From: Pseudomonas mucoides | Lineage (GTDB): Bacteria > Pseudomonadota > Gammaproteobacteria > Pseudomonadales > Pseudomonadaceae | Direction of reading: 5' to 3' | Assembly (NCBI RefSeq): GCF_015461845.1 | Contig: NZ_JACOPW010000004.1 | Location: forward strand, 248,001-312,000 | DNA: 64,000 nucleotides | Shown: positions 50,953 to 59,154 of the stretch, one piece after another | Numbering within the stretch: position 1 is the first letter of the stretch | Layout of the letters: each line of letters begins with the position of its first letter | Notes under the pieces: generated by a model | What the model saw: only the letters and a program-made list of their open reading frames with translations | What the model was told of the DNA's origin: nothing | Databases searched by the model: none | Made by a program: the position numbers and the translations under genes

Positions 50953-52815
50953 TTATTCCTCAATCTCGTTCAGGTTGCGCCCCGCCAGCGCGGCTTTCAC
51001 CGTCGAGTCCAGGCGGCGGGCAGCAAAGGCATCGGTCACTTGCGACAGACGCTTGGTCTGCTGCTCGATGGCGTAACCATCGGTACCTTTCATCAGTTCG
51101 GCCAGTTCCTGCATCTGCAACTCGATGACCATGCGCTCTTCGGCGTCGAGCAGGCGCTCACCGTCGACATCAAGGGCGGCCTGCACCGCCTCGATCAGGC
51201 GCTGTGCATCGACTTGCTGCTCACGCAGTACACGGGCGACTTTATCGTCATTGGCGTGCTGGAACGAATCCTTGAGCATCTTGGCGATTTCGCCGTCGGT
51301 CAGACCGTAGGACGGCTTGACCTGAATGCTCGCTTCAACGCCCGAACCCAATTCACGGGCCGAAACGCTGAGCAGACCGTCAGCATCAACCTGGAAGGTC
51401 ACGCGAATCTTCGCCGCACCGGCCACCATCGCTGGAATGCCGCGCAATTCGAAGCGTGCCAGGGAGCGGCAGTCGCTGATCAGCTCGCGCTCGCCCTGCA
51501 ACACGTGGATCGCCATGGCCGACTGGCCATCTTTATAAGTCGTGAAGTCCTGGGCGCGAGCGACGGGAATGGTGGTGTTGCGCGGAATCACCTTCTCCAT
51601 CAGGCCGCCCATGGTTTCCAGCCCCAAGGACAACGGAATCACGTCAAGCAACAGCAGTTCATCGCCATCGCGCTTGTTGCCAGCCAGCGTATCGGCCTGG
51701 ATCGCGGCACCGATGGCCACCACTTGATCCGGGTCGATTTCAGTCAGCGGCTGACGACCAAAGGCTTCCGCGACCGCTTCGCGAACGCGAGGCACACGTG
51801 TCGAACCACCGACCATGACCACCGCGTGCACTTCTTCCAGCTCAACACCCGAATCACGCACGGCGCGGCGGCAGGCTTTCAGGCTGCGAGCGACCATCGG
51901 CTCGATCAGCGCATCAAAGGTTTCGCGGGTCAGCTCGGCTTTCCAGCCGCCATGAGCCACTTCAACCGACGAGGCGGTGGTCAGCGCTTCTTTGGCGGCA
52001 CAAGCCGCTTGCAACAGTTGACGCTGCGCCCCCGGATCGAGGTCGGCGGACAGACCGGCGCTCTCGATGATCCAGCCAGCGATCGCGTGATCGAAGTCAT
52101 CGCCGCCCAGCGCGCTGTCGCCGCCGGTAGCCAAAACTTCAAACACGCCGCCGGTCAGGCGCAGAATCGAAATATCAAAGGTGCCGCCGCCCAGGTCATA
52201 AATGGCGACCAGGCCTTCAGCGTGTTGATCCAGACCGTAAGCCACAGCGGCGGCGGTTGGTTCATTGAGCAAACGCAGCACGTTCAGACCGGCGAGCTTG
52301 GCCGCGTCCTTGGTGGCTTGACGCTGCGCATCATCGAAATAGGCGGGAACGGTAATCACCGCGCCGACCAGCTCGCCACCCAAGGTCGCTTCAGCGCGCT
52401 GACGCAGCACTTTGAGGATATCGGCGGAGACTTCGACCGGGCTTTTCGGCCCCTGCACGGTGTCGATGAACGGCATGTGCGACTCGCCACCGACAAAGCG
52501 GTACGGCAGTTGATCGCCCAATTGCTTGACGTCGGACAGACCACGACCCATCAAGCGCTTGACCGACAGCACGGTGTTCAAGGGATCTGTGGCGGCAGCC
52601 AGTTTGGCGGACTCGCCGACTTCGACGCGATCTGCGTGATAACGCACGGCAGATGGCAGGATGACCTGCCCGTCAGCGTCGGCCAGAGGCTCGGAAAGAC
52701 CACTGCGCAACGCAGCGACCAGCGAATTGGTAGTGCCCAAGTCGATCCCCACAGCCAGACGACGCTGGTGCGGTTGAGGACTTTGGCCGGGTTCGGCGAT
52801 CTGCAGTAGGGCCAT
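50953..52815 (-). CDS. hscA: Hsp70-type Fe-S assembly chaperone HscA
   Basis: 620 residues. ATPase domain with GIDLGTTNSLVAALRSG near the N-terminus, VPAYFDDAQRQATKDAAKLA, LNEPTAAAVAYGLD, and YDLGGGTFDISILRL. Substrate-binding domain from about residue 390. HscA with co-chaperone HscB binds the LPPVK motif of IscU (present here) and helps release finished clusters. It is 53 bp after hscB. Confidence 0.97.
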   Translation of the reverse strand: MALLQIAEPGQSPQPHQRRLAVGIDLGTTNSLVAALRSGLSEPLADADGQVILPSAVRYHADRVEVGESAKLAAATDPLNTVLSVKRLMGRGLSDVKQLGDQLPYRFVGGESHMPFIDTVQGPKSPVEVSADILKVLRQRAEATLGGELVGAVITVPAYFDDAQRQATKDAAKLAGLNVLRLLNEPTAAAVAYGLDQHAEGLVAIYDLGGGTFDISILRLTGGVFEVLATGGDSALGGDDFDHAIAGWIIESAGLSADLDPGAQRQLLQAACAAKEALTTASSVEVAHGGWKAELTRETFDALIEPMVARSLKACRRAVRDSGVELEEVHAVVMVGGSTRVPRVREAVAEAFGRQPLTEIDPDQVVAIGAAIQADTLAGNKRDGDELLLLDVIPLSLGLETMGGLMEKVIPRNTTIPVARAQDFTTYKDGQSAMAIHVLQGERELISDCRSLARFELRGIPAMVAGAAKIRVTFQVDADGLLSVSARELGSGVEASIQVKPSYGLTDGEIAKMLKDSFQHANDDKVARVLREQQVDAQRLIEAVQAALDVDGERLLDAEERMVIELQMQELAELMKGTDGYAIEQQTKRLSQVTDAFAARRLDSTVKAALAGRNLNEIEE

Positions 52816-52866
52816 TGGTATCAGGACTTATCTGTATATCAGGCGTGCGACCGGAGCGGCACTGGG

Positions 52867-53388
52867 TTAATCGTCGAGGCGCTCTTCTAACTGGCGCACT
52901 TCGTAGGTGAGCTTGTCGAGGAACTGCATGCGCCGCATCAGGCGTTCGGCCTGCTCACGGTGCGCCGCATCATTCCAACAAGCCGCGAAGCTTTGGTTCA
53001 GTACATCCTGGGCGGTTTTCAAGCGACGCTTGAACGCTGCAACACCGGCCAGATCAGCACTGTCTTGCAGGTCTTCGAGCTCTTCACGCAGCTCCATCTG
53101 CTGCAGCAAAAACTCCGGATCATGCACCGTGACCTCCAGCGGCAGCTCACCACCGTTCAAGGCGAGCAAGTAACGCGCGCGCTTGGGCGGACTTTTGAGC
53201 GTCTGGTAGGCCTCGTTGAGGCTCGCGGATTGCTCTAGCGCCAACCGCTGCTCACGCTCGGAAGCGTCAGCAAAGCGGTCCGGATGAACACTGCGCGCCA
53301 ACTCACGGTAGCGCGTAGCCAGCTGGTCGAGGTCCAGATTGAAACTCGGTTGCAGCTCAAATAAAGCGAAATGACAAGGAGTACCCAC
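52867..53388 (-). CDS. hscB: Fe-S assembly J-domain co-chaperone HscB
   Basis: 173 residues from a GTG at 53388; earlier start in the frame lies inside iscA. The J domain carries the HPD motif in ARSVHPDRFADASEREQRLA, and the C-terminal three-helix domain (LLQQMELREELEDLQDSADL ...) binds IscU. HscB delivers IscU to HscA and stimulates its ATPase. Confidence 0.96.
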   Translation of the reverse strand: MGTPCHFALFELQPSFNLDLDQLATRYRELARSVHPDRFADASEREQRLALEQSASLNEAYQTLKSPPKRARYLLALNGGELPLEVTVHDPEFLLQQMELREELEDLQDSADLAGVAAFKRRLKTAQDVLNQSFAACWNDAAHREQAERLMRRMQFLDKLTYEVRQLEERLDD

Positions 53389-53396
53389 GACAAGCC

Positions 53397-53720
53397 TCAG
53401 ATGTTGAAGCTTTCGCCGCAGCCACATTCACCGCGTACGTTGGGGTTGTTGAACTTGAAGCCTTCGTTCAACCCTTCCTTGACGAAATCGAGCTCGGTGC
53501 CGTCCAGGTAGGCCAGGCTTTTCGGGTCGATAATCACTTTTTCACCGTGACTTTCGAACACCTGATCCTCTTCAACCACCTCGTCGACAAACTCCAGCAC
53601 GTAGGCAAGGCCGGAACAGCCTGTGGTGCGAACACCCAGACGAATCCCTTCACCTTTGCCGCGCCCGTCGAGGGAGCGCCGCACGTGTCGAGCAGCCGCT
53701 TCTGTCATGCTGATAGCCAT
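53397..53720 (-). CDS. iscA: A-type Fe-S carrier IscA
   Basis: 107 residues from the ATG at 53720. Three conserved cysteines are present: one in RTTGCSGLAYVLEF and two in RGECGCGESFNI at the C-terminus. IscA binds iron or [Fe-S] and passes clusters to target proteins. It is 34 bp after iscU. Confidence 0.97.
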   Translation of the reverse strand: MAISMTEAAARHVRRSLDGRGKGEGIRLGVRTTGCSGLAYVLEFVDEVVEEDQVFESHGEKVIIDPKSLAYLDGTELDFVKEGLNEGFKFNNPNVRGECGCGESFNI

Positions 53721-53754
53721 CGGTGACTCCTTACTCGTCGCCAAAACCTGAAAG

Positions 53755-54141
53755 TCAGATCAAGCCTTTCTTCTGCTTGTAGTCACGAACGGCCGCTTTG
53801 ATAGCGTCTTCTGCGAGTACGGAGCAGTGGATTTTCACTGGCGGCAAGGCCAGTTCTTCAGCCAGCTGAGTGTTCTTGATGGTCTCGGCTTCGTCCAGGG
53901 TCTTGCCCTTCATCCACTCGGTAGCGAGGGAGCTGGAGGCGATAGCCGAACCGCAACCGTAGGTCTTGAACTTGGCGTCTTCGATGATGCCTTGCTCGTT
54001 GACCTTGATTTGCAGGCGCATAACGTCGCCGCACGCCGGAGCGCCGACCATGCCGGTGCCGACATCAGGATCTTCCGCGTCCATCTTGCCGACGTTGCGC
54101 GGGTTTTCGTAGTGGTCGATGACCTTTTCGCTGTAAGCCAT
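53755..54141 (-). CDS. iscU: Fe-S cluster scaffold IscU
   Basis: 128 residues. Cluster ligands are visible: APACGDVMRLQI, KTYGCGSAIASSSLATEW and PPVKIHCSVLAEDAIKA, together with the LPPVK motif recognised by HscA. The start MAYSEKVIDHYENPRNVGKM is invariant in IscU. New [2Fe-2S] clusters are built on this protein by IscS. Confidence 0.98.
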   Translation of the reverse strand: MAYSEKVIDHYENPRNVGKMDAEDPDVGTGMVGAPACGDVMRLQIKVNEQGIIEDAKFKTYGCGSAIASSSLATEWMKGKTLDEAETIKNTQLAEELALPPVKIHCSVLAEDAIKAAVRDYKQKKGLI

Positions 54142-54226
54142 GATGCTTAATCCTCACTCATCAGAGAGTCGCTCTTTAAGCCCTGCCAACCTGGGTTGTA
54201 CAGGGCCGGTTCGCGGCGACTTGAAA

Positions 54227-55441
54227 TCAGTGTGCCGCCCACTCGATTTTCGAAATGTCGACACCGTCTTTGTACATGTCCCACAGCGGCGACAGAGTGC
54301 GCAGCTTGGTAACGGCCTCGCAGACTTTCTGCGCGGCGTAATCGATTTCTTCTTCGGTGGTGAAACGGCCGAAGGTGAAGCGAATCGAGCTGTGTGCCAG
54401 TTCGTCGTTGCGGCCCAGGGCGCGCAGTACGTACGAAGGCTCAAGGGACGCCGAGGTGCAGGCCGAACCGGACGAAACCGCCAGGTCCTTGAGCGCCATG
54501 ATCAGCGACTCGCCTTCAACGTAGTTGAAGCTCAGATTCAGGTTGTGCGGTACACGAGCGGTCATGCTGCCGTTGATGTACAGCTCTTCCAGGCCTTCGA
54601 CCTGTTTGAAGAAGCGGTCGCTCAGGGCTTTGATGCGCACGTTTTCGGCAGCCATGTCTTCTTTGGCTACGCGGAAAGCTTCACCCATGCCGACGATCTG
54701 GTGGGTCGCCAGGGTGCCGGAACGCATGCCACGCTCGTGACCGCCGCCGTGCATGGTCGCTTCGATGCGAACACGCGGCTTGCGGCTGACGTACAGCGCG
54801 CCGATGCCTTTAGGGCCGTAGGTTTTGTGGGCAGAGAACGACATCAGGTCGACTTTCAGCTTCGACAGGTCAATGTCGACCTTGCCGGTGGACTGAGCCG
54901 CGTCGACGTGGAACAGAATGCCCTTGGAGCGGGTCAGTTCGCCGATGGCCTCGATGTCGTTGATGGTGCCGATTTCGTTGTTCACGTGCATGACCGAGAC
55001 CAGGATGGTGTCGTCACGCAGGGCCGCTTCGATCATCGCCGGCGTTACCAGACCATCAGTCTGAGGCTCGAGGTAGGTTACTTCGAAGCCTTCACGCTCC
55101 AGTTGGCGCATGGTGTCGAGGACAGCCTTGTGCTCAATCTTGGTGGTGATCAGGTGTTTGCCTTTGGTCGCATAGAAATGCGCCGCACCCTTGATTGCCA
55201 GGTTGTCGGATTCGGTGGCACCGGAGGTCCAGACGATTTCACGCGGATCGGCGTTGACCAGGTCTGCGACCTGACGACGGGCGTTTTCGACGGACTCTTC
55301 AGCTTTCCAGCCGAACACGTGGGAACGGGACGCCGGGTTACCGAAGTTTCCGTCAACCAGCAGGCATTCACTCATTTTTTGCGCAACACGCGGATCAACC
55401 GGGGTGGTCGCAGAGTAATCAAGGTAAATCGGCAATTTCAT
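54227..55441 (-). CDS. iscS: Cysteine desulfurase IscS
   Basis: 404 residues. PLP-binding Lys in DLMSFSAHKTYGPKGIGALY, and the mobile-loop catalytic Cys in AVSSGSACTSASLEPSYVLR. N-terminus IYLDYSATTPVDPRVAQKM is typical. It converts cysteine to alanine and supplies sulfur to IscU, and to tRNA thiolation enzymes. An 85-bp gap to iscU contains a small hairpin (GCCCTG / CAGGGC). Confidence 0.98.
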   Translation of the reverse strand: MKLPIYLDYSATTPVDPRVAQKMSECLLVDGNFGNPASRSHVFGWKAEESVENARRQVADLVNADPREIVWTSGATESDNLAIKGAAHFYATKGKHLITTKIEHKAVLDTMRQLEREGFEVTYLEPQTDGLVTPAMIEAALRDDTILVSVMHVNNEIGTINDIEAIGELTRSKGILFHVDAAQSTGKVDIDLSKLKVDLMSFSAHKTYGPKGIGALYVSRKPRVRIEATMHGGGHERGMRSGTLATHQIVGMGEAFRVAKEDMAAENVRIKALSDRFFKQVEGLEELYINGSMTARVPHNLNLSFNYVEGESLIMALKDLAVSSGSACTSASLEPSYVLRALGRNDELAHSSIRFTFGRFTTEEEIDYAAQKVCEAVTKLRTLSPLWDMYKDGVDISKIEWAAH

Positions 55442-55491
55442 GGACTATCTCCTAAATCAGGCTGGCTGGCGTGCCGTTAGCTCTTTGGCTG

Positions 55492-55983
55492 TCATTCGAC
55501 GGCGGACGCTTCAATCTTGTCCAGGCGTGGCGCCTTGCTGTTGCAACGGCGCTGGTCCTGACGCTGGGCTATGTCTTGTACCTCACGGCGAGTCACAAGG
55601 TCAGCCAAGCTGATACCGCTCAGAAATTCGTGAATCTGCAGGCTCAAGTCGCACCACAAGTGGTGAGTCAGGCAGGTGTCGCCTGAATGGCAATCGCCTT
55701 GGCCCTGGCATTTGGTGGCATCTACTGATTCGTTCACCGCATCGATCACCTGGGCGACCTGGATGCCCTGCATCTCGCGGGACAGTTGGTAGCCGCCGCC
55801 CGGACCGCGGACGCTGGACACCAGATTGCTACGGCGCAATTTGGCGAAAAGCTGTTCGAGGTAGGACAGGGAGATGCCTTGGCGCTCGGAGATATCGGCC
55901 AGGGACACCGGCCCGTGCTGCGCGTGCAACGCCAGATCGAGCATGGCGGTCACGGCGTATCGGCCTTTTGTAGTCAGTCGCAT
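55492..55983 (-). CDS. iscR: Fe-S sensing regulator IscR
   Basis: 163 residues from the ATG at 55983. Rrf2-family winged helix (MRLTTKGRYAVTAMLDLALH ... LSYLEQLFAKLRRSNLVSSV). The [2Fe-2S] ligands Cys92, Cys98, Cys104 and His107 are at exactly the positions known in E. coli IscR, in KCQGQGDCHSGDTCLTHH. Holo-IscR represses the isc operon when clusters are plentiful. Two IscR-like sites lie immediately upstream. Confidence 0.97.
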   Translation of the reverse strand: MRLTTKGRYAVTAMLDLALHAQHGPVSLADISERQGISLSYLEQLFAKLRRSNLVSSVRGPGGGYQLSREMQGIQVAQVIDAVNESVDATKCQGQGDCHSGDTCLTHHLWCDLSLQIHEFLSGISLADLVTRREVQDIAQRQDQRRCNSKAPRLDKIEASAVE

Positions 55984-56014
55984 GGACAATTACCACGGAG
56001 TTCGGAATGGGGCG

Positions 56015-56043
56015 AGTATGCAATTCCCGAGTGTTTAAGTCAA
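56015..56043 (-). promoter_or_regulatory. iscR promoter
   Basis: On the minus strand: TTGACT (56043-56038), 17-bp spacer, CATACT (56020-56015). The -35 lies inside the downstream IscR site, so bound IscR would block RNA polymerase. Confidence 0.65.
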
Positions 56044-56047
56044 CTAT
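56023..56047 (-). promoter_or_regulatory. IscR type 1 binding site B
   Basis: 25-bp minus-strand site reading ATAGTTGACTTAA then ACACTCGGGAAT; by my count 21 of 25 positions agree with the E. coli type 1 consensus (recalled). It overlaps the -35. Confidence 0.68.
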
Positions 56048-56072
56048 AAGACCTAGTACTTTAGTCAGGTTT
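56048..56072 (-). promoter_or_regulatory. IscR type 1 binding site A
   Basis: 25-bp site directly abutting site B, reading AAACCTGACTAAA then GTACTAGGTCTT on the minus strand. The left half-site (CCTGACT) fits well; the right half is weaker. Confidence 0.55.
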
Positions 56073-56141
56073 ACCCGCAAAAGAGCGGCCGCATCATAGC
56101 AAAGGCTGGACGGTTACAGCCAGCAATTGCGCGTTATCGTT

Positions 56142-56216
56142 CATCGCGGGCAAGCCCGCTCCCACAGGGTCCCGTGTGAACACTGAGATACCTGTGGGAG
56201 CGCGCTTGCCCGCGAT
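56142..56216. repeat. REPIN
   Basis: ATCGCGGGCAAGCCCGCTCC and an inverted partner with one mismatch (GCGCGCTTGCCCGCGAT) flank about 22 bp between iscR and cysE. Confidence 0.8.
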
Positions 56217-56231
56217 TGAAGTCGACCCGGT

Positions 56232-57008
56232 CTAGCTCGCCTGGCTCTGATCCTTGTCCTTCACACAGGCGAAGTCTTCTTCGCGCAGTTCAGGCAGGTC
56301 CTTGGCACAGTAATTACTGCCCAGATCCTTCAGTGCGCCGCACATCCCCTCCAGACGACCATCGACCGCCTGCAAGTGATCCAGCAACTGACCAATGGCA
56401 CGCGCTACAGGGTCCGGCATGTCTTCGCCGACACCGTAGGCATCGAAGCCGATTTTCTCGGCCATGGCCTTGCGCTTGGCATCCTGCTCGTCATCGGACT
56501 TGACGATGATCCGCCCTGGAATACCGACAACGGTCGCGCCGGCAGGCACTGCCTTGGTCACTACGGCGTTAGAACCAACCTTGGCACCCGCGCCGACGGT
56601 AAACGGACCCAGCACCTTGGCGCCCGCCCCCACCACCACGCCATCTTCAAGGGTCGGGTGACGCTTGCCCTTGTTCCAGCTGGTGCCACCCAGCGTCACA
56701 CCTTGATAAAGGGTGACGTCATTACCGATCTCGGCGGTTTCACCAATAACGATGCCCATGCCATGATCAATAAAGAAGCGACGACCGACTTTGGCACCCG
56801 GATGAATCTCGATCCCGGTCAGCCAGCGACCGAAGTTCGACACCAGTCGCGCCAGCCATTTCAGCTCTGCGCGCCACAAGACCGACGACAGACGGTGAAT
56901 CCAGATGGCATGCATGCCCGGGTAGCACGTCAGAACTTCAAAAGCGTTACGCGCCGCCGGGTCTCGATGGAATACGCTTTGGATATCTTCACGCAAACGC
57001 TCAAACAT
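56232..57008 (-). CDS. cysE: Serine O-acetyltransferase
   Basis: 258 residues from the ATG at 57008. N-terminal helical region, then a left-handed beta-helix of hexapeptide repeats (IEIHPGAKVGRRFFIDHGMG, VVVGAGAKVLGPFTVGAGAK) with the active-site region IDHGMGIVIGETAEIG. It forms O-acetylserine for cysteine synthesis; cysteine feedback inhibition is typical. The C-terminal tail is about 70 residues beyond the helix and is Cys-containing. The start almost touches the stop of trmJ (TAATGATG). It lies just upstream of the isc operon, which consumes cysteine. Confidence 0.96.
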   Translation of the reverse strand: MFERLREDIQSVFHRDPAARNAFEVLTCYPGMHAIWIHRLSSVLWRAELKWLARLVSNFGRWLTGIEIHPGAKVGRRFFIDHGMGIVIGETAEIGNDVTLYQGVTLGGTSWNKGKRHPTLEDGVVVGAGAKVLGPFTVGAGAKVGSNAVVTKAVPAGATVVGIPGRIIVKSDDEQDAKRKAMAEKIGFDAYGVGEDMPDPVARAIGQLLDHLQAVDGRLEGMCGALKDLGSNYCAKDLPELREEDFACVKDKDQSQAS

Positions 57009-57010
57009 CA

Positions 57011-57781
57011 TTAATCCTTCCGCTTTAGAAGCTCGCCACGGGCCGCTTTTTGGGTTTCCGTGAGGATGCCACGCAATATGTTCATTTCCGCCCGGCTGAC
57101 CGAGCTACGTCCGTACAACCGGCGCAGGCGCGCCATCAAGTGCCGTGGTTTTTCCGGATCGAGGAATTCGATGGCCACCAGGGTGTGTTCCAGGTGCTCA
57201 TAGAATCGCTCCAGCTCATCCATGGTCGCCAGTTCACCACTTTTGGTGGACGCCACTTCATCCTTCTCGACCTTGCTCGGCTGCCCTTGGGCCGCGAGCC
57301 AGGACATGCGCACTTCATAGCCCAGCACCTGCACCGCCGCCCCAAGGTTCAGCGAGCTGAACTCAGGGTCTGATGGAATGTGCACGTGATAATGACATCG
57401 CTGCAGCTCTTCATTGGTCAGACCGGAATCTTCACGACCAAACACCAAGGCAATCTCGGCGCCCTGCCCGGCTTCTTCCACCACTTTCACACCGCATTCG
57501 CGGGGATCGAGCAGCGGCCAGGGAATGCGCCGGTCGCGAGCACTGGTGCCGAGCACCAGATTGCAGCCGACCAAGGCATCTTCCAAGGTGGCGACGACTT
57601 GCGCGTTTTCAAGGACATCCCCGGCACCGGAAGCACGAGCGTCGGCTTCGTGATGCGGAAACTGCCGCGGTTCGACCAGCACCAGCCGCGACAGGCCCAT
57701 GTTCTTCATGGCACGCGCAGCCCCGCCGATGTTGCCGGGATGGCTGGTATTGACCAGGACGACACGAATGTTATGCAGCAC
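57011..57781 (-). CDS. trmJ: tRNA (cytidine/uridine-32-2'-O)-methyltransferase TrmJ
   Basis: 256 residues, starting from GTG. SPOUT-class methyltransferase with motif 1 NTSHPGNIGGAARAMKNMGL, motif 2 ALVFGREDSGLTNEELQRCH and motif 3 IPSDPEFSSLNLGAAVQVLG, forming the trefoil knot. The C-terminal extension (DELERFYEHLEHTLVAIEFL) is TrmJ-specific. It methylates ribose 32 of several tRNAs. It forms a unit with cysE and is divergent from suhB. Confidence 0.95.
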   Translation of the reverse strand: MLHNIRVVLVNTSHPGNIGGAARAMKNMGLSRLVLVEPRQFPHHEADARASGAGDVLENAQVVATLEDALVGCNLVLGTSARDRRIPWPLLDPRECGVKVVEEAGQGAEIALVFGREDSGLTNEELQRCHYHVHIPSDPEFSSLNLGAAVQVLGYEVRMSWLAAQGQPSKVEKDEVASTKSGELATMDELERFYEHLEHTLVAIEFLDPEKPRHLMARLRRLYGRSSVSRAEMNILRGILTETQKAARGELLKRKD

Positions 57782-57834
57782 GGGAGGCAGTCTCGAACAC
57801 AGAAATAAGGAGCCGAATCTTACAGTTCCTCCGG

Positions 57835-57993
57835 GTGTCCCGCCTCAAAAATAACTGTTCACTTTTGACGGCGTTCAATGTCGGCATGCTGCGCTGCCGC
57901 TTCTCCCCATAGCAAGCCATGAGTCGGCGCGGCGCCTTGCCCGCCAACATTGACCACTCGTCAAAAAGTGAACGTATTTCTGAGGCGGGACAC
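57835..57993. mobile_element. Small palindromic element (MITE-like) with about 46-bp imperfect terminal inverted repeats
   Basis: A 159-bp segment begins GTGTCCCGCCTCA and ends with its exact complement. Pairing continues inward with gaps (AAATA, GTTCACTTTT, GACG, TCAATG on the left; matching inverted copies on the right) for about 46 bp per side. The centre of about 67 bp has no coding frame. No clear target duplication was found. It sits in the trmJ / suhB divergent promoter region. No known family was recognised. Confidence 0.6.
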
Positions 57994-58023
57994 ACCGTTA
58001 AGCTATGAAAGCGAACACCGACC

Positions 58024-58051
58024 TTCACCTGTAGAAAAGTTCTGATAGAAT
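58024..58051 (+). promoter_or_regulatory. Candidate sigma-70 promoter of suhB
   Basis: TTCACC, 16-bp spacer, TAGAAT, ending 36 bp before the suhB ATG and 58 bp downstream of the small palindromic element's left-to-right end. The -10 is good, the -35 moderate. Confidence 0.5.
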
Positions 58052-58087
58052 GCTCGGCTTTCTTTAACAACCTTAGGTGACACATCC

Positions 58088-58906
58088 ATGCAGCCCATGC
58101 TGAATATCGCGCTGCGCGCCGCCCGCAGCGCCAGTGAATTGATTTTCCGCTCCATCGAGCGCCTGGATACCATCAAGGTCGACGAAAAAGACGCCAAGGA
58201 TTACGTATCCGAGGTGGATCGCGCCGCCGAACAGAAAATCATCGATGCGCTGCGCAAGGCCTACCCGAACCACTCGATCCTGGGTGAAGAAACCGGCATG
58301 CACGCCGGCAACGGTATCGAAGGCGAAGAATACCTGTGGATCATCGATCCGCTGGACGGCACCACCAACTTCCTGCGCGGCATTCCTCACTTCGCTGTCA
58401 GCATCGCCTGCAAATACCGCGGTCGCCTGGAACACGCTGTTGTTCTGGACCCGGTTCGCCAGGAAGAATTCACCGCCAGCCGTGGTCGCGGCGCTCAACT
58501 GAACGGTCGTCGTCTGCGCGTCAGCGGTCGCACCAGCCTGGACGGCGCCCTGCTGGGTACCGGCTTCCCGTTCCGTGACGACCAAATGGACAACCTCGAC
58601 AACTACCTGGGCATGTTCCGCGCCCTGGTTGGCCAGACTGCCGGCATCCGTCGCGCGGGTTCAGCGAGCCTGGACCTGGCTTACGTGGCTGCCGGTCGTT
58701 TCGACGCATTCTGGGAGTCGGGCCTGTCCGAGTGGGACATGGCTGCAGGCGCCCTGTTGATTCAGGAAGCCGGTGGCTTGATCAGCGACTTCACCGGTGG
58801 TCACGAATTCCTTGAGAAAGGCCACGTCGTTGCTGGTAACACCAAATGCTTCAAGGCAGTTCTGACGGCGATCCAGCCGCACCTGCCAGCCTCGCTGAAG
58901 CGCTAA
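58088..58906 (+). CDS. suhB: Inositol monophosphatase family protein SuhB
   Basis: 272 residues. Metal-dependent phosphatase motifs: IDPLDGTTNFLRGIPHF (DPxDGT), LGEETG upstream with the metal-binding Glu, and LSEWDMAAGALLIQEAGGL (WDxAAG). The N-terminus MQPMLNIALRAARSASELIF is typical of SuhB. In E. coli SuhB also works with Nus factors in ribosomal RNA antitermination and can act on inositol phosphates; in P. aeruginosa it affects virulence gene expression. It is a single-gene unit ending in a strong terminator. Confidence 0.95.
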   Translation: MQPMLNIALRAARSASELIFRSIERLDTIKVDEKDAKDYVSEVDRAAEQKIIDALRKAYPNHSILGEETGMHAGNGIEGEEYLWIIDPLDGTTNFLRGIPHFAVSIACKYRGRLEHAVVLDPVRQEEFTASRGRGAQLNGRRLRVSGRTSLDGALLGTGFPFRDDQMDNLDNYLGMFRALVGQTAGIRRAGSASLDLAYVAAGRFDAFWESGLSEWDMAAGALLIQEAGGLISDFTGGHEFLEKGHVVAGNTKCFKAVLTAIQPHLPASLKR

Positions 58907-58922
58907 GCCTCCAGCGAAAGAG

Positions 58923-58947
58923 AAAGCACCCTTCGGGGTGCTTTTTT
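58923..58947 (+). terminator. Rho-independent terminator of suhB
   Basis: AAAGCACCC / GGGTGCTTT stem with a TTCG-type loop, followed by T residues. Confidence 0.93.
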
Positions 58948-58979
58948 ATGCCTGCGATTTGGGTATTACCCCCAATCCT

Positions 58980-59071
58980 TGTGGGAGCCGGGCTTGCCCG
59001 CGATGGCGGTTTCGCCTGCACCCTTCATGGTGACTGACACATTGCTATCGCGGGCAAGCCCGGCTCCCACA
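58980..59071. repeat. REPIN
   Basis: TGTGGGAGCCGGGCTTGCCC followed by GCGAT and its inverted partner at 59044-59071, with about 40 bp between. It lies between two copies of the same terminator hairpin. Confidence 0.82.
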
Positions 59072-59103
59072 GGGTTTTACGGTGATTCATGAATTCCAGG
59101 CAC

Positions 59104-59134
59104 AAAAAAAGCACCCCGAAGGGTGCTTCTTTTT
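59104..59134 (-). terminator. Rho-independent terminator of the glycine-zipper gene
   Basis: On the minus strand AAGCACCC / GGGTGCTT with the same loop as the suhB terminator, then seven T. Confidence 0.9.
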
Positions 59135-59154
59135 AAACGCTTAAGCCTGAAGAT

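Noticed and set aside
57835..57993. Palindromic element as a remnant of a known IS
   Set aside because: No transposase fragment or family-specific end sequence recognised, and no target duplication seen; kept as unclassified.
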